Shown: piece after piece, positions 11,501-23,982 of the stretch | Layout: each line of letters starts with the position of its first letter | Position numbering within the stretch: position 1 is the stretch's first letter | Source of the DNA: Tyto alba | Taxonomy: Eukaryota > Chordata > Aves > Strigiformes > Tytonidae | NCBI RefSeq assembly: GCF_018691265.1 | Contig: NW_024881321.1 | Coordinates: 26,261,698 to 26,325,697 of the forward strand | Reading direction: 5' to 3' | DNA: 64,000 nt | Position numbers and translations under genes: made by a program | Notes under the pieces: model-generated | What the model was told of the DNA's origin: nothing | Database searches by the model: none | Seen by the model: the letters and a program-made list of their open reading frames with translations, nothing else

Positions 11501-14500
11501 GATTACTTGTACCCCATCTTTTAAAGGAATAAGTGGCATTGACCATACACTGGTCATTGCAAATTCTTACTTTCTCTTCCAGGACATCCAGACTTCAGGC
11601 AGATTCTATAGCCTTCCTTCAAAAATAGGGAGGAATAAAAGTAACCCAATTGTTACTTGATCAGATTGGGTGGATGGAGGAGTTGGGACGGAGGAAAAGA
11701 AAGAAACTGTGTTTCTGAATAACACTTCCAGGTTATATTTTTCCTCAAAATATCTTGGGCCCCGATGATAACCTGTTTAAGTGCTGTCATTCAGAATTAA
11801 TTCAATGAAAACTTACCTCTGTAGGTGTAGTTTTGTTACAACTGTAATGATCTAACCACATAAGAAAGATTTGTGGGTAGATACAATTGCAGTAAACTGA
11901 GGAAAATGTTACTGTGTTCCTTTTTGATTCTCTAGAAAGAAATGGCAAAAGAAGCTCCATCATTAGGCTGAAAAAGAGAGAGGAAAAAAGCCACAGCCCC
12001 TGTTACGTTATTAAATAATAATAAAAGAAAAATCTTTTATTCTTATTCCTGCTGGTAGATATACCTGAAAACATTCCTTTGATTTCTATGGAGTTCTTCT
12101 TAGAAGTAAAATTCTTGGTTCATATAAACAGTGAAACTTGTAGAGGTTTTTTTTTCCTTGACTCTTACCCTATTTACCAACATTAAATATATACTTCAGG
12201 AAGGAAAAAGTATGAAAGTTGACAGTATATGTATCTAATTTAGATATCTTAATTAACAACACTCATTTCTTGTAATATTGATGGGGCTTTCAGGTTATTC
12301 TAGCTGTGGATTGTCATTAATTTCTTTTGGTGTCTCTTTCTTCCTGCGAATCTCTGTCCCACCCCAGCTACCTCTTCTTGCCCCTGCATCAGTTTTGTGC
12401 TAGCATGGGCATTTGTGCAGCTGTGCAGAGATAGGGATTGGGAAACTGAATCATCTGAAATGAAAACTATGCAAAAAAAAGTTTTTTCTATGCAGTTACA
12501 CAAGCAGCTTTTCCAGGTAAACACACGGCACTTCACCCAAATAAGCAAATGAGAGTAAGGGCCAACTATTTAAACTAGATCTGAGTGTAACCCTACATTT
12601 TTGGAGCACTTAGGATATATAGAGAGAATTCTGAATTCCTAGATTTATAAAGTTAAAATGTGCCAATACCATAATAAGTGTTTGTTATTACCACTCTCTT
12701 ACTATAAATTTGATTGTCCTTGATATTGTTTCTGGAGGCTCAGTAAAATATTTAATTTTTTTACACACAGAAATTTAGAATTATTTGTATTTTCACTAAC
12801 TCCCAATATGGTGTAATGCCTAAAACTTCATTTTGGAAATTAGAAATTGGGTATTTATCTTCTTAAACTAAGATCAACGTTTTGTCTAGTGTTACAAATA
12901 CATCTTTAAACGTCTTAAGCACTCTTGTTAAATGTTCAGAAAATGCTAATTTATAAAATCTCTGGTTATAAAAGTATTTTCTATTACATTTCAAGTTTAT
13001 TACATTAGTTTTCATCACTGATTTTTAAATTAATTAATCTTAATTATAGAAGATTTGGTACACTAATTCTTATCTTTCTGTTAACTGGCAACACTGAAAT
13101 TTTCAGTGTCTGGTGTACGGTTTATTCTCTGTGATAATGGTATGATGTGAATGTTCATTTTCTGTAAGGATGTTTTACTGAATAGTCTGTTAAATTGTCT
13201 TTCTTCTGTTTAATTCATATGTATTGAGAATGTTTAAAACTGTATTAATTGTGATTTTTCACAGTACTTCTATACCAATGCATCTACCATAACAAACATC
13301 ATTATCCCTGAGCTTTAAACATTCTCATTTCTGTACTCTAATTTTATGATTACTTAAAAAAATAAAAAACCATGACTCTTCAATTATGATTTCAAGCAAC
13401 TTAGAAATTTATGTGAAAAATAAGATATTATGAGAAATGATAACAAGGCATATCATATCTTCCTCATTCAAGTTTGAATTACTTTGGTGTTATTAACCAA
13501 AATGCAAAGAAGCAAAAATAATAAAGAAAATATTACAATACATACTGGAAAATAAATTGAAAATAGCAATTCAGAATGCTAAATGTCATTAAGAGTTTAT
13601 ATTTATCGCTATTTACCCGTGAGAAAGAGATTAAAGTATTTATCAATTCCAACACCACTGAAACTGTGTTTTATTTTGTGAATTGTTGCATTCTGAATAT
13701 ATAGTTATATGCAGGCGAGATCATTGAAAATCTAATCTAGTTGTTAGAAATATCCCTTTCAAATGCTTATACTTATATGTATCTTGATACTGTATCGAGG
13801 AACTTTCTGTAAGTTCCAGAATATAGAGAACTTGAGCTCAGTGTTTAATATATTGCAAATAAAAATGTACAACAACAGAGAAGGAAACAGATACAGGGAA
13901 GATAGTTCAGTATGCTTGTTACTATAATTTTCAACTTTCTTTTTACTATAATATATGCATCTTTTTCTGGTTATACTATTTTTTGAAAAAAATGTTTAAA
14001 AAGGTAATAAAAGAGCTCCAGCATATTCTAGATAGTAGTCTTGACATTGCAGTTAGCCCTGTGTAATCAAACTTCATTCAGGGAATAGCTCCTCATGAGA
14101 TAAACTTAAGCTTTGAATTTATATATTCTTTTCTGGAGCTTCTTTGGTAGTATGGAACTGTACCTTTCAAAAATAATCTTCTCTCTCTTGATGCAGCAAA
14201 CTAATAAAAGCAAATAAAAGTGTGACTAGTTCTGTTTATGAAGGCATATGGCAAACCTTATTTTTTTAAGTTAACAAAACTTGCTATGAGGTTCATATAT
14301 AAATAAAAACCTAATTCCAGGAAAATATGAACAGTTGAGCAGAAATCAAAAATGGAACATCTTAGATTTATAAAACCTGATAAAGTATTATCTATATCAA
14401 AAATGTGGAAATGGGAACTATATCCCTTCATCCTTCCATGATTCATATACATTTATATGTTCCTGAATAAATGATGAGTATACATCTTCTAATAACTGCT

Positions 14501-15750
14501 CACCTATTAATAACAAAGATATGCTGTGCAGGTTGAAATTAGAAGAATTTATTTTCCATCACACTAAATCTTTTTGCACGTCAGTTAAATTAGTGAGGTA
14601 TATTAGCACTTGAATACTGGAAAATAGAAGCTAGATAAGCAAAAGCTAGAAAAGAAAAAGAAGTTGCTGAGATTGAATGTGACAAAAATCTTGGTACATA
14701 TTTCCGTCCACCTGTGATATGGTGATGATTTTGTTTAAAGAACAAGCAAAATCTGTATACCAGATTGTGCATATGCTAGAATTAAATGATGTCTTCACTA
14801 CTACGCTTTCATAGCATTTTCAACTACAATTCTGCAAGCTGACTTGTTTCCCAGATGAGGAAACAGAGAGGCATGATAGAGGAATAAGGTAGGCCAGTGA
14901 AGTTTCATGATTATAATCTGTATTTAAAGGTTTATATTTGTGCTTTATAGACCTTAATAAAACTGCAGCACTATTAGTATCTATTATTGAAAAAAACATG
15001 AAAATTACTAACCATGATGCTTCCAAGAGATTTACAGAACTACTTAACATCAACCTAGTTTATCTCAGTTTGCTTGGAAAAAAAAAAAAAAAAGTATAGC
15101 TGTGAGATTTGTTGTGATGAAGCCACATAAAGGCCAGCATAAACAATTGTGTATTAAAATTTTTTATTTTCTAGTAGAGGTAACTTCAGATATGGAAGTG
15201 ACAGCACAATATTTTTGTTATGGTAGCAATGCCAGATGGAACTTGGTATATTCTTATAATTTTGAAGCATAGAAGTTCATCAATTTATGTGATCTAAATA
15301 TGAAATTGGGGTAGACCTCTGCTTTGTAATGTGATATTTTGTAGATCCTGGCTATTTATATTTTGCAATAATATTTCTTAATTTTTATCTGAAAATGTTT
15401 TAATGATTTTTTGAGTGGAGAGTCCTAAATACAATGTGTTGTGTTGTGATTTATAAAGTTAACTAAATTGTATTTTGCCTGAATGGAAATATTAGTTAAA
15501 CTCTTATCTTATATGCAGAGTTTGAGCTCATTTTAGAGCCATCAACTTTCAGAGAAGATGCAAAGCAGCAGGAATACTGACAGTTCCCAGCAGTCTTCCT
15601 ATATGTTTTCAAGAGCTGTCCTTTCCTTGTCTCTTGCAGGACAGACATTTTATCTTGAAACTGGCATATCTGTTAGGAAAAATCCTGGAACATCAGGAAA
15701 AATCCTGGAACATCTTAAAAGAGAGAACCTCAGATTATTTTCCCTAAGTA
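8559..15750. other. unique AT-rich non-coding DNA, no gene seen
   Basis: About 7.2 kb with no recognisable exon, RNA gene or young mobile element. The longest open frame (10453-10761, minus, about 100 codons) resembles no family I know and lacks splice or promoter context. Short landmarks are a palindrome at 13091-13109 (9-bp arms, one central base) and an exact 20-bp tandem duplication at 15675-15714. The stretch 12990-13330 is rich in TAAT cores without simple repetition and could be a conserved non-coding element. Confidence 0.65.
15675..15714. repeat. exact tandem duplication, 2 x 20 bp
   Basis: The unit at 15675-15694 is repeated without change at 15695-15714. It is a local duplication of no evident function. 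Confidence 0.95.
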
Positions 15751-15769
15751 CAAATATAAACTCTGAAAT

Positions 15770-16110
15770 TTTATGGGTTCAGTATGTTTACCTTTCTAAA
15801 AGAGGCCTGGGAAGCAAGTGGTTGCCGTACTCCTCAGCACCCCATTCAGGCAGAATTTGGGCAGGACCCATGTTGGGCCTCCCTTAGGAAGTGGAGACCA
15901 GAGGCAAGCTTAACTCCTGGCTGCAGTGCAGCCTACCCAGTCACTCAGTGCTATGACTGCGGGCTTTGCAACCTGAAACGTCCCTACAAGCACTCACCCA
16001 CTTCCTCAGTTTCATGCTGTGAGAAAGCTGTGCCCGTAGGCTTCAGCACAGCCCACTTCCATTTTAAAGCCACAGTCCATTTTACAAAAAAATAAATGAA
16101 AAAAAATACT
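15770..16110. other. GC-richer island with A-rich 3' tail, possible old retrocopy or repeat
   Basis: This segment is visibly richer in G and C than the DNA on either side. It carries an open frame of about 100 codons (15784-16095) and runs into an A-rich tail (about 16085-16110) that contains AATAAA. That layout can arise from a processed retrocopy or an old LINE-mobilised transcript, but I do not recognise the protein or any repeat family. The LTR at 16142 inserted just downstream. An unclassified ancient repeat is equally possible. Confidence 0.3.
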
Positions 16111-16136
16111 GAAAGTTCTAATTACAAGATAAATCT

Positions 16137-16141
16137 GAGGG
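16137..16141. repeat. target-site duplication (left), GAGGG
   Basis: GAGGG immediately before the LTR at 16142 is repeated exactly at 17210-17214 immediately after it. Confidence 0.9.
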
Positions 16142-17209
16142 TGTTGTGGTTTGAGCCTGGTTAGCAGCCAAACAGCACGCAGTTGCACACTCCTCCCTTC
16201 TCTTCCAGCAATGAGAAAGGACAAATGAGCCAGGCTTGGGATTCGAGATAGGACCGGGAGGGACAGATCACCCATTATGATCATGAGCAAAAGGCAGACT
16301 TGTTAGGGGAAGAAAAAAAGAACATACATTTATTACAGACACTAACAACAACACTTAACAGAGTAGGACAGTAAGAATCATTTCCACATCTTGAAGATAC
16401 CTTCCCCCCACCCCTCCATTCTTCCAGGGCTCAGTTCTGCTCCCAATACCTCTACCTCCTTCCCCCAGAGGCGTAGGGAATGGGGGGTGCAGCCAGTGCT
16501 GCCTCTTCTTCCATCTTCAGTGTGGGGAGCTTCTGGAACTTGTTCCCCCTGCTCCATCATGGTCCCCTTCTCACAGGAGACAGTCTTCCACAAACTTTCT
16601 CTGATGTGAGTCCCTCCCATGGGCCGCAGCATTTCCCTACACTGCTCTGGTGTGGGACGCCAAATTCCTCCAACTGGATTCCCTCCCATGGGCTGCAGCC
16701 CTTCCTGAGCTGCTCCAGCATGGGACACCCCCACATGCTGCAATCCTCCCAGTGCTGAACTACAGCAGTGGGACTACCTTTTCCCATGAGACCCTGGCCT
16801 TCTTCAGGCACAGACGCCTTGATCATCCAGGCAAAACACAGGCCATAAATCAATGTCTGCTCCACCATAGATCTTCATGAGTGGCGAGGGGGGCCACCCT
16901 GCCGTCTCACCACAGGATACAGGGGGGTCTCTGCTCCGGCACACCTCCCCCCTCCTTTCTTCCTCTGCTCGTCCACTGACCTTGGTGTTCACGCAGCTGC
17001 CACAACTCCTCCTCACAAGTCCGCCTCCTCCTCACCAGGTCCCTTCTTAAATATGTTATCTCAGAGGCCCAGATGATTGGCTCAGTTTTGGTGCAGAGGT
17101 AGATCTGGCTTGGAGCTGGGGGAGCTTCGAGAAGCTTCTCACAGGGGGCCGCCCTATAGCCCCCTCCCCTGATACCAAAAAACCCCACCACTCACTCAAA
17201 CCCAGGACA
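16142..17209 (-). mobile_element. solo ERV LTR, long subfamily, 1,068 bp
   Basis: A complete LTR in minus orientation. Its minus-strand sequence starts TGTCCTGGGTTTGAG and ends CAAACCACAACA. A perfect 5-bp duplication, GAGGG, flanks it. On the minus strand it has a CCAAT box (17076-17080), a TATTTAAG TATA-like box (17046-17053) and an intact AATAAA (16329-16334), in the correct order for U3-R-U5. It is collinear with the LTR at 51626-52696 (1,071 bp, same orientation) and related to the shorter copy at 7698. No internal retroviral genes are attached. Several open frames of 70-120 codons on both strands (16378-17191) lie wholly inside it and are not host genes. One frame at the 5' end (16907-17191, GTG start) is also open in the other two copies. 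Confidence 0.94.
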
Positions 17210-17214
17210 GAGGG
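17210..17214. repeat. target-site duplication (right), GAGGG
   Basis: The right copy of the 5-bp duplication flanking the LTR at 16142-17209. It is identical to the left copy. Confidence 0.9.
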
Positions 17215-20200
17215 GAACATATAGGACAGGCAGGATAAAATATGGTGTGGACATGGCTCAGTTAGGCCATTTATTTGGCCTCAGATTCAGGAAATGGACC
17301 ACCTATATCCATGTTTCACCTAGAAATATAAACATAGCCAATAAGGTGGGTAAGGCTTTTGCAGTCCCTTGGAATCAGGGTAGGGCAGGTGGGCATGTGA
17401 ACAGTAGTGACTTGAGATGATCTGAGGTGAGAGTCATGAGATAAACTTAATCAAGAAATATGTTGTAGAATTTAGAACTGGAAGACTATTGTTTCTTGAT
17501 AGGATAACATTTAGTATGAAAACACTGAACATTGTGGAAACATTAGGAGGGAAAAGTGACAGTGAAAAAAAAGGATGGAAATAAATGGGTAATGGCTACA
17601 GTTTAGAAACAGTTCATCCTACAATATTTGTCTTTGCTTTTAATATACGTCTATTAAAAACACTATTCTCAATTTGTTTATAACAGTCACAGGTCTGGTT
17701 TTCCGTATTTTGAAAACAAATTCAATTTTTCATATTTATCTAGTAGAATAGTACATTGGAGCAAAGGATTTACTCATATATTCTTAGGTTATTGATATTG
17801 CAAAATGTAGTAGAGCACATAATGGGAGGACGGATATCAAGCATATATTTTATCCAGCATCATTCAGCGTGCATTTTATCTAAGTCAGTTTGTTCATTAA
17901 TTCATACTTCTTTTAATAGAGATTTTAATATAGCAACTCGAATGTTTATTGGGAGCACTTGCTCTAACAGGAAAAGGGAAAATATTAATAATGCAGGTAC
18001 AATTCATGGGCTGCATGAAAATAAAAGGAGATTTGTTCTTTGCTTTACAACAAAAGTAATCTCATCTGTAATGGAAGAGGTTGAAGTGGTTCATGTTTTT
18101 GGAGTTGGATGTTCATTACCTACACCATTCAACATATGCTTTTTAAATAATATCTCATGTTAGAATTCATTGTCAATTAAACTTCACATCTGACTACCAA
18201 AGCCAGGCATCCAGCACATGTCTGGTGACAGATAAATTTTCCTTTTCAGTGCTAAGGGTTCATCAGTCCCTATCACTAACAGGCTTTCCCAAGTTACCAG
18301 GTACATAAAGACCTCTCCAGGATCTTCATCTGAACTACCACATAATTTTTTATAACATGAAACTAGAGGCCAACAGTTTAACTAAAATTTCATATGAAAC
18401 TTGACTTTGTATTATATTTAACTACAGTGATATTGGAAAAGTGGGGACACAAAAGAGAATTGAGCTCTTCCACGTGCTTATTGCACAACTCTTGATAAAG
18501 TGGTGAGTAATCTTATAATGTTAGTATATGTAACACATTCCAGATATTCTGAGGATGCTCGTCATACTTATACACGCATACTTAGAACTTTGCTTCAGAG
18601 TAAGCTACAGATCTGCAAGTGACTGCTACAGAAGCTCTGAAGTAACAGAACTGAGCAAACCACATCCTCTTCTACTATTTGGTGTATCCCACCGTTCCTC
18701 ACCTTTATCTCATTCAGTCTGATACAGACACCTTAACTCTTGTGACCCAGTTTAGACATCTATTCAAGAATTAATTGAACTCCAGTAATACCTGTTTCTG
18801 CCCATGGACTATACAGGGGACTATCACGGAAATTTCTACAATGTAATATGTCCATAGTTGCTCAGATGAAGCATTTTCAAAGTGATGACATGAAAAAATG
18901 AGAATGGTCTTCCACCTATTTTTAATCAGAATAGAGTGAGATAGTTCTTTCCCCAAAGGAGCAATTTATCATGAAATCAAAGAAAAGGTGTTAACTCAAA
19001 TGCTATCTAAGGGCTGTAAGTTACTGAGGGCAGGAACTTGAAAGTTACATGTGATACAGACAAATGGCAACATTACCAGGTGCCTTTGTGGTCTAGTCCT
19101 TAATGGAAATGCAAAATGAATTTGCAGATACACTGACTAATTTCCCACTTACTGCAACATTCCCACTTACTGCACTAGCAGTCAGAATGCCCCTCTGAAA
19201 TATGAGCTGAGTATGAATAAAAGAAAAATTCTCCTGTTTTGTGATAGGGCATTTTATGTTTAGGTACAACCTGTCTTCCATAGGGGAGAGCTTTAGAAAC
19301 TTCATACAATAAACAGAGTTTCATGTTTCTCTGAAATGCAAGTGCATCAAAGATGAAAAATATAAACTTTTCAACATAGAAATCCAGGAATACATAATTG
19401 CTTATCACAGAAAATACACAGTTATTTCAATGACAAAACTACTTAAAACATAATTTGGTGGGGCAAACCATATTTTGAGAACAGTATCAATGTCCTTAAT
19501 AAACACAAGTGATCTCCTTTGAAAGACTATTCTTGAAATAGTTCATGATCTAATGCTATACTTTACACTGCTGTAACAGCAGATTCAGAGAGAAAAGAAT
19601 CTACTGAATGTCAACATCACTTCCTTTAACATCTAGTTTCTACAAAAGATGTGATTCAAAATTTTGCTTTATTTATAGTTCACAGCCATTTTGTACCTGA
19701 AGCTAGTAAGAAAATACAGCCTTGTCTCTGAAGAGAATTTTGTTTACTGGTGTTGTTTGCTTCACCCATATATATATGTAGCTCATTCAGACTGCATTTG
19801 TCCACATACATGTAAGCACAAAATTTTTTTTTCTCTTTACACGGGGAAAAATGCTATCCTCATTTTTTTTTTTTTGTTGGAAGCTTTCCAACTAAAGCAT
19901 TGGGGAAAAAAAAAACACAGCAAGTTCTAGGTTGACCTATGTTAGCAGTTACCCCCCACTTCCTTTCTCTCCTCACTGAAAAAAATAAGAAAGATACAAA
20001 TTGCAGAATATGAATCTCATATGAACAATCAATTGATAATTTGGGATATGAAACTTATCTTTACAAAAGTAGTCTGTGAGTTTTAAAAGACAATAAAAAT
20101 CCCATGATTGACAGGATCTCTACTGCATCCTAAAAAAATATTTTAAACTGTGACTAGATAATGAAATGTCTATGATAGAGACTTTATCAAATTTTTAATG

Positions 20201-23200
20201 AATGATTCTATAACTGAATGCATCTCTGAAAATTAGCAATACTGTGTGGTTCCTAATGAATCAACATGCTGCTGTTGACCAGTGTGTGCAATACATACCT
20301 GCTTCTTATTAAATACAGAAGTCACCCAAAGTTACTTAGATACAGTATATTTTGGGTAGGAAAAAACTGGTTTTGAAATATGGAAAACTTGGAAAAAGAC
20401 TCAACAGCATAATTTTCAGTATCTTTACAGAGCTATAAACTAGATGACCAACTTCAAGCAGGGCTCTGGGAAGTATTGAATTTATGCCAAGTAGGATATA
20501 TGTTTGATTTCAATATTTTCTTGGGGAATATCTGACTGCACAGCTAAGTCCAACCAAAATAAAATGGGAAGCTCTGACTAAATAAGTCTCACTACCTGAG
20601 GAAACTGAATGTAGTTTAATTGTGTAAGCTACTGCCTGCAATATGGAATACCTATATTTTAAATAAACTAGACTATATTGTAAGCTATAGGCATAAATAA
20701 GCAATTTAGAGAATGATTCATCTGACCTATTTAACATCTTAAGAGAAAGACAATATTTTAGCACATTACTTGGAAACAAAGATCTAAAATTCCTACATAT
20801 TTTGTGATATGAGGCAAATTACTTGTATCCTTAGTTTTTCTCCTGCAAAATATAGCATATATCATTACTTGCCATATAGTATTTTTGTAAAATGTACTAT
20901 GTATTACTACTGTACCATTAAATACTCTAGCAAAGTATGGGTTTGTTACTAGGATAAGTTGTTAAAATACAACTGTTTACTACTATCTTGGATTTATATT
21001 TCTTTTCTGTTCATCCTACTTGGTCAATGCCTTTTGTATGGTCTTCAGTAGAAAATATTTAGTTTATAAAACTATTCAGCTATGCCTCCATTCAGCTATA
21101 ATGCCGGTGTCTATGACCTGAATAAGAAAGATCAATTTATGTTTAAAAATCAGACCAACCCCTATTTCCCACACCATTGATCTGTTCATTACGAAGTATG
21201 TTTTTCACATATGCATCTCCACAAACTACTGTAATTCAATTAAAAACTACTAGGTGCCTTATCTTTCAGATTTTGTAATTTACTATTACTACCAGTTGGT
21301 ACTTTTGGATAAAGAAAACGTTTTCTCAACTTAGTTACTGCTTGTAAATTTATTTGTTGTTATGGTTATACATAATGTTACATGAATATTTATTATGTAT
21401 TCTGAAATTTTGAATATAGCTGTCTGAGAAAATTTATGAACGTGCAAATGGCTTATCATATTCAAGGTTAGCTAATTATTTAAAAAATAAGTGTTATAGT
21501 TGATCTTCTGTACTGTATCCAGTGTTGTAGAATATGTTCTGAAGATGTCGGCTATAAAAATTAAGATGTTCCTGAACATCCACATTCTTTCACTCAGTGA
21601 ATTCTTAAAATTCAAAGTGCTGGCAAAGATAGAATAGCAACCAACCACTGAGTTTTATGGCATCACCTACCCTGTTGCAATTTCAGATAAAAACAGTACG
21701 AGCTTCAGCTTCGGAGAAAATCATGCCTAGCTCCTTGATGCTCTGTGCTTCTGTTATCATAGCTGAAGCTATGATTAAATGCTGCTGTTGTGGAATTGTA
21801 TAGCAGCTGAATGGTTCTATTATGTCAATTCTGTCTGTAACTGGACTATTTAAAAGACTTCATTTCAGATATCCCAATTTTTGTTTCAACACCAAAATAA
21901 AGTGAAATTTAAATTAACTTCTGAATAAGTATTAATAAAATTGGTAGATGAAGCACTTCTGACAAACATCTTTTAACTAAATAGTTCCATTGAGGTTATA
22001 AATTTATAAATTCCTCATTTAACTATTGTTTACTCAAAATATAATTATATAAATATTAAATATTTATTTAAACTAAGTATTATTTCAGAATTGAAGATAT
22101 AATATTGTATTTCTTTTCTACAAAGCTAAACTATTATTACATTACTTTTCTTCAGTGGGAGACAGTTTACTTAATCTTCAAAACTATATATGAATTAAAA
22201 CATTGAAACTATTCTAAGGAAGTATTTATGCATAACTTTTTACTTTGAAGAATACATAATATTTCAAAGAAAGTAGATATAACAGATATTTTTCCAAAGG
22301 CTGTTAACTGGGAATATGTTTTCACTGTATTTAAATGTTTGAAGGTGTATCTGATTTTCTGATGAGAAAATAGCAAAAATAACAGAAAAATTTGTGTGTT
22401 TTTTTCAATAAAGCCAGAAGTATTTCTATCATATGCAACCATATAGGCTTTCATAGTCATTCTACTGAACATGAGCCAGTTAGCTGGATTTTTTTTTTAA
22501 ATGTATTTGACAATATGTAGTGTATTCCAAATGTATATTTATACAGATAATGCCAGAATGACACTTATGACACTTCTAAATATTAATTAGCTGTTCAAAC
22601 ATGTTGTATATCAAAGCACATCTGGTCTGTGGCAAAATGTAAAAAGAAATGGCACATCACCCTTTAAGATAGGTTGATAGGGTCACACAGATCAGCTTGT
22701 TTCTATCTCCACTTAGGGAGTTTCATGAGCATCTCACTTTTTATGACATAATTTGCATTTTAGGAAGCATTATAACATATGCTGACATGCCAGAATTTTC
22801 TCAACAAACAGTTGTTATCTGAGTGGTGGAATAGAGCTTCAGGACTGGAATATCTGAAACTTTTTTCTTTCTGTCCTCAGGGGGTTCAAGCTTACATCCT
22901 TGTGAGAGTCTGACAGTTCTCAGGCTACAGACGACACAGTCACATGGTGTCTTCCTGTTAAAGTCATGCCATTGCACAGCCAGTAATGCTAGACAGAAGG
23001 GGCAGAACTGAAATCAGGAAAGAGAAGTCCTGACAGTTCAGCTGGATACTTAAGTGTTCTCATGGGAGAAGGAAAAGCTAGGGTTTTGTTTCTGTTCCCA
23101 TGATGACTTCTTTGTCTTCTTTGTTCATACAAAAGCTCCCCAATGCAGCACATAAAAGCAGATGTAGACACCTTTGTTGTAGATCAGATGAACCACATAT

Positions 23201-23378
23201 TCATTGTCTGAGAAGTTAGGTGAAGGTGAACTCTTGGACTCTAGTCTACTGAATTTTACGTAAAACCATTTCCAAATTAAGATCATGATATTTAGGTCTC
23301 TAATTCCCATAATCCTTTCATTTAGTTAGTTCTTGAGTAAGTTTCAGGACAGGTAAGACTTTTAAGGGAAGTCAGATT
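17215..23378. other. unique AT-rich non-coding DNA, no gene seen
   Basis: About 6.2 kb with no recognisable gene. An open frame of about 135 codons at 17756-18163 starts at TTG and is not recognised. Minor structures are a near-tandem duplication of about 18 bp at 19141-19176 and a small hairpin at 21756-21775 (8-bp arms, 4-base loop). The block 20800-22600 is AT-rich and non-repetitive, typical of gene deserts or long introns. Confidence 0.65.
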
Positions 23379-23383
23379 TTCAT
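23379..23383. repeat. target-site duplication (left), TTCAT
   Basis: TTCAT immediately before the LTR at 23384 is repeated exactly at 23978-23982 immediately after it. Confidence 0.9.
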
Positions 23384-23977
23384 TGTCCTGGTTTGGGCTG
23401 GAATAGAGTTAATGTTTCTTTTTGGTAACTAGAATAGTGCTGTGTTTAGATTCAGCATTGAATCTCATTGGTATGAGAAGAATGTTGATAGCACACTGGT
23501 GTTTTCAGCTGCTACTGAGATTTCAAGGACTCTCCAACTCCCCATGTCCTGCCCGTGCTCCAGTGCACAAGAAGCAGGGAGGGAGCACGGCCAGAACACC
23601 AGATCCTAACTGGCCAATGAAATGTTCCATATCATGTAATGTCATGCTCACTATATAGAGGAGGTGTGGTAGAGAAGGGGGTCTCTCTCTCTTGCTTCCG
23701 GGATTGTGCTTGCGGGATCTTGGTATTTTGGGATTGCTAGCCAGGAACGGGCTGGGTATTGGTCAGTGAGTGGTGAGCAATTGCACTGTGCATTGCCCGT
23801 TTATATTTTCTATTGCTGTCATTGTTTTCATTTTATTGCCATTATTAAACTGTTTCTATCAAAACCTGTGAGTCTCCCTTTATCCCTCCAATTCCCTCCC
23901 CTATTCCGAGATGTGGGGGGGAGGGTGGGTGAGCAGCTATGGGGTGGTTGGCTGCCGACCAGGCTCAAACCACGACA
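23384..23977 (+). mobile_element. solo ERV LTR, ERVL-like, 594 bp
   Basis: A complete plus-strand LTR. It begins TGTCCTGGTTTGGGCTG, ends CTCAAACCACGACA, and has a perfect 5-bp duplication (TTCAT) on its flanks. A TATATA box lies at 23652-23657 and an ATTAAA polyadenylation signal at 23844-23849. It is the same subfamily as the inverted copy at 6408-7007. The two share the ends, a conserved block before the TATA box and a U5 of the same layout, and differ in length by only 6 bp. No primer-binding site or retroviral coding region follows it, so it is a solo LTR. The frames at 23422-23658 and 23706-24071 are LTR by-products; the second runs out into flanking DNA. Confidence 0.94.
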
Positions 23978-23982
23978 TTCAT
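23978..23982. repeat. target-site duplication (right), TTCAT
   Basis: The right copy of the 5-bp duplication flanking the LTR at 23384-23977. It is identical to the left copy. Confidence 0.9.

Noticed and set aside
21756..21775. Hairpin with 8-bp arms and a 4-base loop
   Set aside because: Too short to be significant and has no associated gene or small-RNA context.
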